Positions 52,099-61,015 are shown, numbered from the stretch's first letter. The stretch: 64,000 nt of DNA from DATFKA01 sp035268885 (GCA_035268885.1 DATFKA010000120.1:1-64000); one strand, 5' to 3'. The notes: generated by a model from the letters alone, not told the origin. Translations and numbers: made by a program.

Positions 52099-52914
52099 AT
52101 GTTTGAATTAGATGGAATTCAGGACAATCTAAGCAATTTTATTGCCACCTATGGCCTCAAAGTAATCGGTGCCATCCTGGCATTAATTATTGGTCTTTGG
52201 CTGGCAGGCTACATTACTCGACTATCCCGTAAGACATTTAACAAAGGTAAGCTGGATAAGGATGTGCAGCCCTTCTTATTATCCCTGATCAACATCGGAC
52301 TTAAGGTAATGGTCCTTTTGGCCGTGGCGGGTATGTTTGGTATACAGACGACTTCCTTTATTGCCGTATTTTCTGCCTTGGCTTTTGCCATAGGTCTGGC
52401 TTTACAAGGTAGCCTCGGCCATTTTGCCAGTGGAGTACTCCTTCTTGTCTTTAAACCTTACAGTGTTGGTGATCTAGTAACCATCGGCGGTGGCGAAACG
52501 GGAAGGGTGAAAGCTATTCAAATATTCAATACCGTACTGGTCACCCTCGACAACAAACACATTATCGTCCCCAACGGTGTAGTGACCAGCAACGTGATTA
52601 CCAACATTTCCGGCCAGGGGATCATCGGGGTAGAACTGACCTTCGGCATCGGATATAATGACTCCATCGATAAAGCACGGGAGATTATCCTTCGCGTTGG
52701 TAAAGAATGTCCCTGGGTTTTGGATGACCCTGCACAAGGTGTCGTCGTGGCAGAATTAGCAGATAGCTCCGTTAACTTAGCTACCCGCCCCTTCTCTAAA
52801 AGTGAACACTACTGGGACACCTTCTTCTACATGCAGGAAAATGTCAAGAAAGCATTCGATGCAGAAGGTGTAAGTATTCCATTTCCACAAATGGATGTAC
52901 ACATGGATCAGTAG
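52099..52914 (+). CDS. Mechanosensitive channel of small conductance (MscS)
   Basis: Osmotic-downshock emergency channel in the inner membrane. ATG 52099 gives 271 residues; an earlier ATG frame is AT-rich leader. Three transmembrane segments (about 17-40, 60-85, 88-115) and the pore helix with ALAFAIGLALQGSLGHFASGVLL, then the cytoplasmic beta domain with IVPNGVVTSNVITNIS and C-terminal alpha/beta part. Single gene. Confidence 0.94.
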   Translation: MFELDGIQDNLSNFIATYGLKVIGAILALIIGLWLAGYITRLSRKTFNKGKLDKDVQPFLLSLINIGLKVMVLLAVAGMFGIQTTSFIAVFSALAFAIGLALQGSLGHFASGVLLLVFKPYSVGDLVTIGGGETGRVKAIQIFNTVLVTLDNKHIIVPNGVVTSNVITNISGQGIIGVELTFGIGYNDSIDKAREIILRVGKECPWVLDDPAQGVVVAELADSSVNLATRPFSKSEHYWDTFFYMQENVKKAFDAEGVSIPFPQMDVHMDQ

Positions 52915-52925
52915 CTATCTATGTT

Positions 52926-52956
52926 GAATTGTTGGATTGTGTTAATCCAACAATTC
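52926..52956. terminator. Convergent terminator mscS / methyltransferase
   Basis: GAATTGTTGGATT-GTGTT-AATCCAACAATTC, a perfect 13-bp stem and 5-nt loop. It touches the stop of the leftward gene. Confidence 0.7.
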
Positions 52957-53423
52957 TATTTCAATTTTCCTTTCGGGAAAAAACGCCCCACCCTGCGCTG
53001 ATACAAGCGGTAGTCTTCGCCGTAATGTCTCTGTAGGCGCTTCTCCTCGTAGCGGGATTTGTAGTAAAACAGACACCAAAGTGCCAGGCTGATTAAGAGC
53101 TTTGTCATATCCAGGAGTAAGATCGCTCCTCCCAAAGCGCCTAAAATCACCCCCGTATAGATGGGATGCCGCATTCGGCTGTACAGTCCCGAGGTCCTCA
53201 AAGCTCCATCTTTTTTGGGGCTGGGAAATATGGTCAGAGCAGGGCCCAATTGCCAAAGCCCCCGAATCATAATCGTCCCCCCCAATACCAATATAACAAA
53301 ACCCAGATATTGGACTGGAGCCGGAATAAATTCAAGTCGATAAGCTGGCAGCAGCAGATAAGCCAGAAAAAGGAGGAGTTGCAGGCCAACAAATAGATAA
53401 TCTTTCGTTTTTTTAGTAGACAT
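52956..53423 (-). CDS. Isoprenylcysteine methyltransferase-like membrane protein
   Basis: A 155-residue protein with four hydrophobic segments and the C-terminal family core GLYSRMRHPIYTGVILGALGG followed by YKSRYEEKRLQRHYGEDYRLYQRRVGRFFP. This matches ICMT/PEMT-type S-adenosylmethionine methyltransferases, most of which have unknown substrates in bacteria. Confidence 0.85.
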   Translation of the reverse strand: MSTKKTKDYLFVGLQLLLFLAYLLLPAYRLEFIPAPVQYLGFVILVLGGTIMIRGLWQLGPALTIFPSPKKDGALRTSGLYSRMRHPIYTGVILGALGGAILLLDMTKLLISLALWCLFYYKSRYEEKRLQRHYGEDYRLYQRRVGRFFPKGKLK

Positions 53424-53568
53424 AGGTCTTTTGTTCAGGAGTCAAAAACACAAGTCGATGACAAAGAGTGCCCTTTAAAATTAGAACAAGTTGGCAAGAA
53501 AAATGTAGTTTTGTTGAAAATAATACTTTTATTTTTACGTAAGTAGATACATAAAACGAGCTATCCTT

Positions 53569-54714
53569 ATGAACAAAACCACCCCCAATATCCAGATGGT
53601 CGATTTAAAAGGCCAGTATCAAAAAATTAAAGAGGAAGTAAATGCTTCCCTGATGGAAGTAGTAGAATCCTGTGCCTTTATTAATGGTCCTAAAGTACAA
53701 TCTTTTAAAGCCACCATGCAAGATTACCTGGGTGCCAAATACGTTATCCCCTGTGGTAATGGTACCGATGCCCTACAGATCGCCATGATGGCTCTTGATC
53801 TACCCGAGGATGCGGAAGTTATCGTACCTGCCTTCACCTACGTCGCTACGGCAGAAGTCATCGCCCTCCTGGGCTATACGCCCATCATGGTCGACGTAGA
53901 TCCGGATACCTTTAATATCACTCCCGAAATCATTGAGTCGGCTATCACACCAAAAACAAAAGCCATCGTGCCCGTGCACCTTTTCGGTCAGAGCTGCGAT
54001 ATGGCACCAATCATGGATATCGCCAAAAAACACAAGCTGTGGGTAATAGAAGATAATGCACAAGCCATTGGTGCCGATTACACATATCCGGATGGGCATA
54101 CCGCAAAGACGGGATTACTTGGCCACATTGGAGGGACTTCTTTTTACCCCTCCAAAAACCTGGGCGCTTACGGAGACGGCGGTGCGCTTTACACCAATGA
54201 CGATGAGCTAGGACCTAAATTACAGATTGTAGCTAATCACGGACAAACCCGCCGTTATTATCACGACCTGGTAGGTGTCAACTCCCGACTGGATTCTTTT
54301 CAGGCAGCAGTGCTGGATATCAAATTACGTCACCTGGATGAGTACGCTGCTGCCCGCCGCAAGGCCGCCGACTATTATGATCAGGCACTGAAAGGACTGA
54401 AAGGTCAATTGGACATTCCCGTACGGGCTGATTTCTCCAGCCACGTTTTCCACCAGTATACCCTGAAGGTGAAAAATGGTCAGCGCGACGAACTCCAGAC
54501 TTATCTGAACCAACACGGTATTCCTACCATGATCTACTATCCCGTCCCCCTCTACGAACAAAAAGCCTTTAAAGGTCTAACGGAGGTAGACTTTTTACCC
54601 GTTACCGACCAACTATGCCGGGAAGTCATCTCTCTCCCCATGCATACCGAGTTGGAGGAAAGCAGCCTAGCTTATATTACCGAGCATATAATGTCTTTTT
54701 TTAAAAAAGCATAA
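53569..54714 (+). CDS. DegT-family sugar aminotransferase (WbpE/WlbC-like)
   Basis: PLP enzyme of the DegT/DnrJ/EryC1 family, probably aminating the 3-keto position of a UDP-N-acetylglucosaminuronate. 381 residues; nucleotide-sugar site GNGTDALQIA, PLP lysine Lys196 in SFYPSKNLGAYGDGG, pyridine Asp in WVIEDNAQAIGAD (161-168). The next gene is the matching N-acetyltransferase, supporting a UDP-GlcNAc(3NAc)A pathway; the oxidase and epimerase partners are not in the window. A TTG/TATTTTTA pair near 53511-53537 may be its promoter. Confidence 0.9.
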   Translation: MNKTTPNIQMVDLKGQYQKIKEEVNASLMEVVESCAFINGPKVQSFKATMQDYLGAKYVIPCGNGTDALQIAMMALDLPEDAEVIVPAFTYVATAEVIALLGYTPIMVDVDPDTFNITPEIIESAITPKTKAIVPVHLFGQSCDMAPIMDIAKKHKLWVIEDNAQAIGADYTYPDGHTAKTGLLGHIGGTSFYPSKNLGAYGDGGALYTNDDELGPKLQIVANHGQTRRYYHDLVGVNSRLDSFQAAVLDIKLRHLDEYAAARRKAADYYDQALKGLKGQLDIPVRADFSSHVFHQYTLKVKNGQRDELQTYLNQHGIPTMIYYPVPLYEQKAFKGLTEVDFLPVTDQLCREVISLPMHTELEESSLAYITEHIMSFFKKA

Positions 54715-54726
54715 GCGACTTTAATC

Positions 54727-55299
54727 ATGGAGTACTTCGCACACGAAACCGCCGTCATCGATCAGGGTGCCCAGATTGGATCGGGCTCCATGATTTGGCA
54801 TTTTTGCCATCTTATGCCTAAAGCCGTACTTGGAAAGGACTGCAAGCTTGGACAAAATGTCTTCGTCGCTAATAATGTACAGTTGGGTAATAATGTAAAA
54901 GTGCAAAATAACGTCTCCATTTACGAAGGGGTTATCTGTGAGGATGATGTATTCCTCGGACCTTCTATGGTATTCACCAATGTACTCAACCCCCGCAGCG
55001 GAGTAAATCGTCGGGGCCAATACCTAAAGACCAGGGTAGGTCAGGGCGCTACCATTGGCGCTAACGCTACGATTATATGCGGTAATGACATTGGAGAATA
55101 TGCCTTCATCGCGGCGGGAGCAGTAGTGACCAAATACGTTCCTCCTTATGCACTCGTCATGGGTACGCCCGGTCGACAGGTTGGCTGGATGAGTCGGTTT
55201 GGGCACCGCCTGCATTTTGATGAATCAGGAAAAGCCCGCTGCCCGGAAAGTCAGGAAGAATACCAATTGGTGGAGGACAAACTCGTACAGATAGCATAA
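54727..55299 (+). CDS. Hexapeptide N-acetyltransferase (WbpD/WlbB-like)
   Basis: A 190-residue left-handed beta-helix acyltransferase. The N-terminus YFAHETAVIDQGAQIGSGSMIWHFCHLMPKAV and the later QNVFVANNVQLGNNVKVQNNVSIYEG and FTNVLNPRS are diagnostic for the UDP-2-acetamido-3-amino-glucuronate N-acetyltransferase group. It acts after the aminotransferase encoded 12 bp upstream. The C-terminal end carries a Lys/Cys-containing tail (ARCPESQEEYQLVEDK). Confidence 0.9.
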   Translation: MEYFAHETAVIDQGAQIGSGSMIWHFCHLMPKAVLGKDCKLGQNVFVANNVQLGNNVKVQNNVSIYEGVICEDDVFLGPSMVFTNVLNPRSGVNRRGQYLKTRVGQGATIGANATIICGNDIGEYAFIAAGAVVTKYVPPYALVMGTPGRQVGWMSRFGHRLHFDESGKARCPESQEEYQLVEDKLVQIA

Positions 55300-55324
55300 A
55301 TCCCAAAGCAGACTTAGGAAGAGC

Positions 55325-55876
55325 ATGAGCAATACGCAAAAACAAGCAGAAGAGCCGAGCCGCCTGGGGATTCACCCCGAGGAGAAAAGGTGGTTTGCCG
55401 TATATACCCGTTATAAAAGAGAAAAGCTGGTCACCAGGCAACTAAATCAAAAAGGCATAGAAGCCTATTTGCCCTTACAGGAATTTACCCGCTACTATAC
55501 CCGAAAAATTAAAAAGGTACAACTCCCTCTCATCAGCTGCTATATCTTTGTAAAAATCAATAAAGCAGAGTACGTCCGTGTACTGGAGACACCTGACGTC
55601 GTGACTTTTATCCGTTTCAACAGCAGACTCATTGCCATCCCGGAGCAAGAAATAAACATCCTTAGACAAGTAGTTGGCGAAGATCAGGAGATCAGCGTCA
55701 GCCAGGAAAAGGTCAGCGTGGGTCAACGGGCAGAAATAATTGGTGGCCGACTCACTGGCTTAAAGGGTAAAGTGGTAAAAAATCATGGGGAAAAGAACTT
55801 TATTATTGAGTTAGATTCTCTCAATTACAGTCTCCATATGCAGGTACCCAAAAAATACCTGCAGCCCACAAGATAA
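55325..55876 (+). CDS. UpxY-type transcription antiterminator (NusG paralog)
   Basis: A 183-residue NusG-like protein: NGN domain (about 18-115, KRWFAVYTRYKREKLVTRQLNQKGIEAYLP) and KOW domain (about 127-165, VGQRAEIIGGRLTGLKGKVV). In Bacteroides such UpxY proteins specifically antiterminate polysaccharide operons. It lies inside the polysaccharide cluster, 26 bp after the acetyltransferase gene, and probably acts on the transcript that starts upstream or on the leader between it and rfbB, now carrying a mobile element. Confidence 0.9.
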   Translation: MSNTQKQAEEPSRLGIHPEEKRWFAVYTRYKREKLVTRQLNQKGIEAYLPLQEFTRYYTRKIKKVQLPLISCYIFVKINKAEYVRVLETPDVVTFIRFNSRLIAIPEQEINILRQVVGEDQEISVSQEKVSVGQRAEIIGGRLTGLKGKVVKNHGEKNFIIELDSLNYSLHMQVPKKYLQPTR

Positions 55877-55925
55877 ATGAGATTAACAGCACCTATATAC
55901 TTTCGACGATTCGATAGCAGTTATA

Positions 55926-56063
55926 AGTAAGTGTTCAACATTATCTATACCCTATTTCAGCTTCCACGTCGTTAGAAAGCCCGCTGCAGCGGCTACGTTT
56001 ACTGCCTTGTTGAACCCCAAAATTGCACTGAACTAAACTTATACATAATATCGACCACTTACT
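55926..56063. mobile_element. MITE-like element, family B, copy 2
   Basis: 138-bp copy of family B with the same AGTAAGTG ends and TA at both borders (55924-55925, 56064-56065). The core is 9 bp shorter than in copy 1 and reads CCGCTGCAGCGG, a perfect palindrome. It lies between the UpxY gene and rfbB in the polysaccharide cluster. Confidence 0.78.
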
Positions 56064-56088
56064 TAAAATGATAAAATAGCCTTAAACA

Positions 56089-57138
56089 ATGAATATATTA
56101 ATCACCGGTGGAGCCGGGTTTATCGGTTCTCATCTCGTCCGCCATTTTGTCCGAAAATACCCTGCGTACCACATTTACAACCTCGACCTGCTTACCTACG
56201 CCGGCAACCTGGCTAACCTGCAAGACATCGAAGACGCCGATAATTACACCTTTCTCAAAGCAGATATTCAAAACCTGGATCAGCTCCGCTCTATTTTTGC
56301 CGAAAGGCAGATAAAAGCCGTACTACACTGTGCCGCCGAATCGCACGTGGATCGTTCCATAAGTGACCCCCTGGCTTTTGTACGCACCAACGTCATGGGT
56401 ACCGCCGCCCTGCTACAGGTAGCGCGGGAGGCCTGGGAAGGGGATTTTAGCGACAAGCTCTTTTACCATATTTCTACCGATGAGGTTTACGGTGCACTGG
56501 GGGATGAAGGTTTTTTCCTGGAAGATACCGCCTATGACCCACGCAGCCCCTATTCGGCTTCTAAAGCCAGCTCCGATCATTTCGTGCGGGCTTACTATCA
56601 CACCTATGGATTACCGATAAAAATATCCAATTGCTCCAATAATTACGGCCCGTATCAGTTTCCTGAAAAGTTGATCCCCCTCTTTATTAATAATATCCTG
56701 CACAAGAAACCACTCCCCGTATACGGCGCCGGTACAAATGTCCGGGATTGGCTCTACGTGGTGGACCACATCCGGGCCATTGACACCATCTTCCACGAAG
56801 GGAAGACAGGGGAAACTTATAATATTGGTGGCCACAACGAATGGCGGAACATTGATCTGATCTATCAGCTTTGTGACCTGATGGATGAAAAGCTGAACCG
56901 GCCAGCCGGTAGTTCCCGGGATTTGATTACTTTCGTAAAAGACCGCGCCGGACACGATTTCCGTTATGCGATTGATGCCACCAAAATAAAAGAGGAACTG
57001 GGCTGGGTACCTTCTCTACAGTTTGAAGAAGGACTGGCCAAAACCATTGACTGGTACCTCGAAAATCCGGATTGGCTCCAGCAAGTAACCTCCGGTGAAT
57101 ATTTGCATTACTACGACCGTCAATACGGCAATGTCTAG
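56089..57138 (+). CDS. rfbB: dTDP-glucose 4,6-dehydratase
   Basis: Extended SDR enzyme making dTDP-4-keto-6-deoxyglucose. 349 residues: NAD motif TGGAGFIGSHLVRHF at the N-terminus, HCAAESHVDRSI, catalytic YSASKASSDH with Tyr and Lys, and the DVRDWLYVVDH-like VRDWLYVVDHIRAID segment. It is followed after 16 bp by rfbA. rfbC and rfbD are absent from the window, so the final 6-deoxysugar cannot be named. Confidence 0.95.
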   Translation: MNILITGGAGFIGSHLVRHFVRKYPAYHIYNLDLLTYAGNLANLQDIEDADNYTFLKADIQNLDQLRSIFAERQIKAVLHCAAESHVDRSISDPLAFVRTNVMGTAALLQVAREAWEGDFSDKLFYHISTDEVYGALGDEGFFLEDTAYDPRSPYSASKASSDHFVRAYYHTYGLPIKISNCSNNYGPYQFPEKLIPLFINNILHKKPLPVYGAGTNVRDWLYVVDHIRAIDTIFHEGKTGETYNIGGHNEWRNIDLIYQLCDLMDEKLNRPAGSSRDLITFVKDRAGHDFRYAIDATKIKEELGWVPSLQFEEGLAKTIDWYLENPDWLQQVTSGEYLHYYDRQYGNV

Positions 57139-57154
57139 CAGAAAAGAATAGATA

Positions 57155-58024
57155 ATGAAAGGAATTATTCTGGCCGGAGGCTCCGGCACTCGACTGTATC
57201 CAATTACCCTGGCCACCAGTAAGCAACTGATGCCGATCTACGACAAACCGATGATCTATTATCCGCTGTCGACCCTACTCATGGCCGGCATCAACGATAT
57301 TTTGATCATCTCTACTCCCAAAGATCTTCCGCGGTTCCAGGATTTACTCGGCGACGGAAAGCAGTGGGGGTGCTCCTTCCACTACATCGAGCAGCCCTCA
57401 CCCGATGGGCTGGCTCAGGCTTTTATCCTCGGAGAAGAATTTATCGGACAAGACAAGGTTGCCCTCATCCTGGGTGACAATATCTTCTACGGGGCCGGAC
57501 TGGAAGAGACCCTATTAGAAAACGTAGATCCGGACGGTGGCGTGATCTTCGCCTATCAGGTATCCGACCCCGAGCGTTACGGCGTGGTCGCATTTGACAA
57601 ACAGCTCAAAGCGATCTCCATTGAGGAGAAACCCAGCAAACCCAAATCTAATTACGCGGTGCCTGGCCTCTACTTCTACGATAATCAAGTGGTAGAGATT
57701 GCTAAGAACATTCAACCCAGTGCCCGTGGCGAATTAGAAATCACCGATGTCAATAAGTACTATCTGGAAAGAGAACAGCTCAAAGTAGGCATCATGGAGC
57801 GAGGGACCGCCTGGTTAGATACCGGCACGGTCGATTCGCTGATGAATGCCGCTCAATTTATCGAAGTGATTGAAAAGCGTCAGGGAATGAAAGTATCCTG
57901 CCCGGAAGAAATTGCTTACCGCAAGGGCTTTATTGATGCGGAACAGTTGGTCAAAATTGCCCAACCCCTCGTTAAGAGTGGTTATGGACAGTACCTGATT
58001 GATTTATTAGAAGAAAATAAGTAG
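57155..58024 (+). CDS. rfbA: Glucose-1-phosphate thymidylyltransferase
   Basis: Makes dTDP-glucose for RfbB. 289 residues; signature GIILAGGSGTRLYPITLATSKQLMPIYDKPMI at the start, then LGDNIFYG and ISIEEKPSKPKSNYAVPGLYFYD and the GTAWLDTGT loop. Upstream neighbour rfbB, downstream the epimerase gene 11 bp later, all in one operon. Confidence 0.97.
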   Translation: MKGIILAGGSGTRLYPITLATSKQLMPIYDKPMIYYPLSTLLMAGINDILIISTPKDLPRFQDLLGDGKQWGCSFHYIEQPSPDGLAQAFILGEEFIGQDKVALILGDNIFYGAGLEETLLENVDPDGGVIFAYQVSDPERYGVVAFDKQLKAISIEEKPSKPKSNYAVPGLYFYDNQVVEIAKNIQPSARGELEITDVNKYYLEREQLKVGIMERGTAWLDTGTVDSLMNAAQFIEVIEKRQGMKVSCPEEIAYRKGFIDAEQLVKIAQPLVKSGYGQYLIDLLEENK

Positions 58025-58035
58025 CCCAAAGGAGG

Positions 58036-59097
58036 ATGAAGAAAATTTTAGTTACGGGAGCGGCCGGTTTTATTGGGTTCCATCTGGTTTGTAAGTTGCT
58101 CGAACGGGGCGATCAGGTACTCGGCCTGGATGTCCTCAACGACTACTATGAAGTAGCACTCAAGTACGCCCGATTGGCGGAAACGGGTATCGATCAGCAA
58201 GCCTTAAAAGCCGGCCAGGTTCAGCAAAGCAGTAAATTCTCCGGCTATCAATTTGTACAACTGGCCCTGGAAGATAAAGAGCGCCTGCAAGCGCTCTTTG
58301 AGGAATACCAATTCGATGCCGTTATGAATCTGGCGGCTCAGCCGGGAGTGCGCTACAGTCTGGAAAACCCTTATGCCTACATCGATAGCAATGTAGTCGG
58401 CTTCCTCAACTTGCTGGAAGCCTGTCGGCACCATCAGACGGGGCACCTGGTTTTTGCCTCTTCCTCCAGCGTTTATGGCCTGAATGAAACCATTCCCTAC
58501 GCTACCCAGCACAATGTGGACCACCCAATATCCCTCTACGCCGCCACCAAGAAGAGCAACGAACTCATGGCGCATACCTATAGTCACTTGTATCAGCTAC
58601 CGACTACTGGTCTGCGCTTTTTCACCGTCTACGGCCCCTGGGGACGTCCCGATATGGCTATCTATCTGTTCACCCGCGCCGTTTTTGAAGGAAAAACCCT
58701 CAAGGTCTTTAACCACGGAAAGATGGTCCGGGACTTTACCTACGTGGATGACATTGTCGAAGGAGTGGTACGCGTCCTGGATAAGCCACCAAAAGGCAAT
58801 CCCGACTGGAATGCCGAACGACCTGATCCCAGCTCCTCCCCCGCACCCTACCGCATATACAACATCGGTAATAATGAGCCCGTAAAACTGATGGACTTTA
58901 TCGAAGCCATTGAAAGTGCCGCGGGTCGCAAAGCGCCTAAAGAATTTTTACCGATACAACCCGGTGATGTTCAGCGTACCTATGCCGACGTCGGTGCGCT
59001 GGAGCGGGATTTTGGCTACAAGCCCACTACCGACGTACGCACGGGGGTACAGCATTTTGTCGACTGGTACCGTCGCTATTATAAAATCGAAGTCTAA
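58036..59097 (+). CDS. UDP-glucuronate 4-epimerase-like SDR
   Basis: Extended SDR enzyme of the GalE/LspL type, probably interconverting UDP-GlcA and UDP-GalA. 353 residues: VTGAAGFIGFHLVCKLLERGDQVLGLDVLNDYY, LAAQPGVRYSLENPYAYIDSN, YAATKKSNELMAH with catalytic Tyr and Lys, and TVYGPWGRPDMAIYLF, which is typical of UDP-glucuronate epimerases. Its stop codon shares a base with the next start. Confidence 0.92.
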   Translation: MKKILVTGAAGFIGFHLVCKLLERGDQVLGLDVLNDYYEVALKYARLAETGIDQQALKAGQVQQSSKFSGYQFVQLALEDKERLQALFEEYQFDAVMNLAAQPGVRYSLENPYAYIDSNVVGFLNLLEACRHHQTGHLVFASSSSVYGLNETIPYATQHNVDHPISLYAATKKSNELMAHTYSHLYQLPTTGLRFFTVYGPWGRPDMAIYLFTRAVFEGKTLKVFNHGKMVRDFTYVDDIVEGVVRVLDKPPKGNPDWNAERPDPSSSPAPYRIYNIGNNEPVKLMDFIEAIESAAGRKAPKEFLPIQPGDVQRTYADVGALERDFGYKPTTDVRTGVQHFVDWYRRYYKIEV

Positions 59098-59828
59098 TGG
59101 GGAAAACAGCTCTCATCAATAGCGCAAAAACCGCCCATCTGCTCGGCACACCGGAGCAATTGTACCGGGCTGCCCTGCGAGCCGTAGGCTTACGGGCCGG
59201 GGAATACCTAATTCTGGACCCCCTCGTTGACGAGACCTTTCTGGACTGTATACTCGAATCTGGAGGACAACCCATCTTTATCGATTTTTCGCCGGAAGGT
59301 CGCTATTTTGACCCCCAACTACTCGAAGATTTCCTTAGTCTATCCACCCTGGTTAATGCAGAAGACCACTTGATCTACCGCAAGGATAACCAAATAGTAC
59401 GCAGCCTGGTGTTAACCCAAAACCGTACGCCTCGTATCGCCATCGATCAAATTAAATTTATTGCCCAGCGCTACCACCTGCCTATTATCGAAGAATTCAC
59501 CCAGGAATTCAGTACCGAAAATAAGGGTACCCAAGGAAGCATTTCGGTGGCACAGCTGCGATCCTCCAGCGGCCCTGTCGGCCTTTTATTACAACGCAGC
59601 TTACCTTTATCTCCCTTTTCTCTAGGTACAAGTAGCCCCAAAAACGCTACTTATAGCCCTGAAAATGCAGAATTAATTGAGGAATTCACCGATTTACAGC
59701 CGGTGCTACCCAAACCCGTATCAGGGGCTGAAAGGTGGGCGATCCTGCAAAAACATATATTCCTGAGTAGAAATAAAGTTGCCCAGCGAATCCTTCAAGT
59801 CGAAAGCGAAAAGAACGAAAATAAATGA
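59097..59828 (+). CDS. Degenerate DegT-like protein without PLP lysine
   Basis: A 243-residue protein whose middle follows the DegT fold. EYLILDPLVDETFLDCIL then GGQPIFIDFSPEGRYFDPQLLEDFL match the corresponding parts of the aminotransferase at 53569. The segment IDQIKFIAQRYHLPIIEEFTQEF (117-139) replaces the pyridine-binding IEDNAQ; Glu stands in for Asp. The region of the PLP lysine reads SSSGPVGLLLQRS, without a lysine. It is therefore unlikely to be an aminotransferase. It is too short for the normal 370-residue family. ATG overlaps the previous stop, and its own stop overlaps the manC start (ATGA), so it is translated within the operon. Confidence 0.7.
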   Translation: MGKTALINSAKTAHLLGTPEQLYRAALRAVGLRAGEYLILDPLVDETFLDCILESGGQPIFIDFSPEGRYFDPQLLEDFLSLSTLVNAEDHLIYRKDNQIVRSLVLTQNRTPRIAIDQIKFIAQRYHLPIIEEFTQEFSTENKGTQGSISVAQLRSSSGPVGLLLQRSLPLSPFSLGTSSPKNATYSPENAELIEEFTDLQPVLPKPVSGAERWAILQKHIFLSRNKVAQRILQVESEKNENK

Positions 59829-60913
59829 GTAATAAAAACAACATCTACGTAAGTATTATGGCCGGCGGGGTTGGTTCCCGTTTTTGGCCCGCGAGCCGCA
59901 CCCATCGCCCCAAGCAGTTCCTGGACATGCTGGGACTGGGAAAATCGCTACTCCGACTGACCTACGAACGCTTCCTACAAATCTGCCCCAGTGAAAACAT
60001 CTTCATTGTGACCAATCAGCAGTATCGCGAACTGGTAAAAGAACACCTACCAGAGCTCAGCGATGATCAGATCCTTTGTGAGCCCAGCCGTAATAATACG
60101 GCCCCCTGCATTACTTATGCAGCTTTGAAACTCCAAAAGATCAACCCCGAAGCGACCATGATCGTGGCACCCTCTGACCATCTGATCACCAATGAGGCCG
60201 CTTTCGCAAAAAAGATATTACAGGCTGCCGACTTTGCCAGCCGAAAAAAGGGCTTAATCACCCTGGGTATCCAACCCTTTAAACCACATACCGGTTACGG
60301 ATACATCAAATACCAAAAAATAGCCATCGAGGCGGGCGTCCACCGGGTAGAAGCCTTCACCGAAAAACCGGATATCGACACCGCTCGCGATTTCCTGGAA
60401 GCCGGCAACTATCTCTGGAACGCCGGTATCTTTATCTGGCAAACCCAGCAAGTACTGGCCGCACTACAAGAACACGCTACTCAAATATACGATATCCTTC
60501 AGGCCGGCTGGGATAAACTGAATACCCAACAGGAGCAGGCTTTTATCGATCGGGCTTACCCCACTACGCCCCGTATCTCGATCGATTATGCGATTATGGA
60601 AAAGGCGGACAATGTCTATACCTTACCCGCTGACTTTGGCTGGTCTGACCTGGGTAGTTGGAGCTCTATCTATCAGATTCAGGAGAAGGATTCAGCAGAC
60701 AATGTGGTCAGCCAATGCCAGGCGCTGTTAGAAGACAGCCAAAACTGCCTGATTCATGCGGCACCCGAAAAATTAGTCGTCGCCAGAGGACTAGATGATT
60801 TTATCGTGGTCGACGATGAAGACGTGCTCCTTATCTTTCCAAGAAAAGCAGAGCAAAGTATCAAACAGGTCACGCAACAGCTAAAAGAAAAAGGTAAAGA
60901 AGATTATTTATAG
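59825..60913 (+). CDS. manC: Mannose-1-phosphate guanylyltransferase
   Basis: Makes GDP-mannose. 362 residues; signature MAGGVGSRFWPASRTHRPKQFLDMLG, then APSDHLITNE, FTEKPDIDTARDFLEAG and SIDYAIMEKADNVYTLPADFGWSDLGSW. It lacks the C-terminal isomerase domain of bifunctional ManC. ATG overlaps the stop of the DegT-like gene. A hairpin and T run follow, ending the operon. Confidence 0.94.
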   Translation: MSNKNNIYVSIMAGGVGSRFWPASRTHRPKQFLDMLGLGKSLLRLTYERFLQICPSENIFIVTNQQYRELVKEHLPELSDDQILCEPSRNNTAPCITYAALKLQKINPEATMIVAPSDHLITNEAAFAKKILQAADFASRKKGLITLGIQPFKPHTGYGYIKYQKIAIEAGVHRVEAFTEKPDIDTARDFLEAGNYLWNAGIFIWQTQQVLAALQEHATQIYDILQAGWDKLNTQQEQAFIDRAYPTTPRISIDYAIMEKADNVYTLPADFGWSDLGSWSSIYQIQEKDSADNVVSQCQALLEDSQNCLIHAAPEKLVVARGLDDFIVVDDEDVLLIFPRKAEQSIKQVTQQLKEKGKEDYL

Positions 60914-60930
60914 ACGGATCGTCTCTTTTT
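60912..60930 (+). terminator. Terminator after manC
   Basis: AGACG-GAT-CGTCT followed by CTTTTT, starting at the manC stop codon. Short but positioned as the end of the polysaccharide operon. Confidence 0.6.
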
Positions 60931-61015
60931 AGCGAACAGTCTTCCTGATTCGTAGTTTTATACGGCGAATTGCCTTTGTTTTACCTTATCTTCCACAAGA
61001 ACATACAACAAGTCT

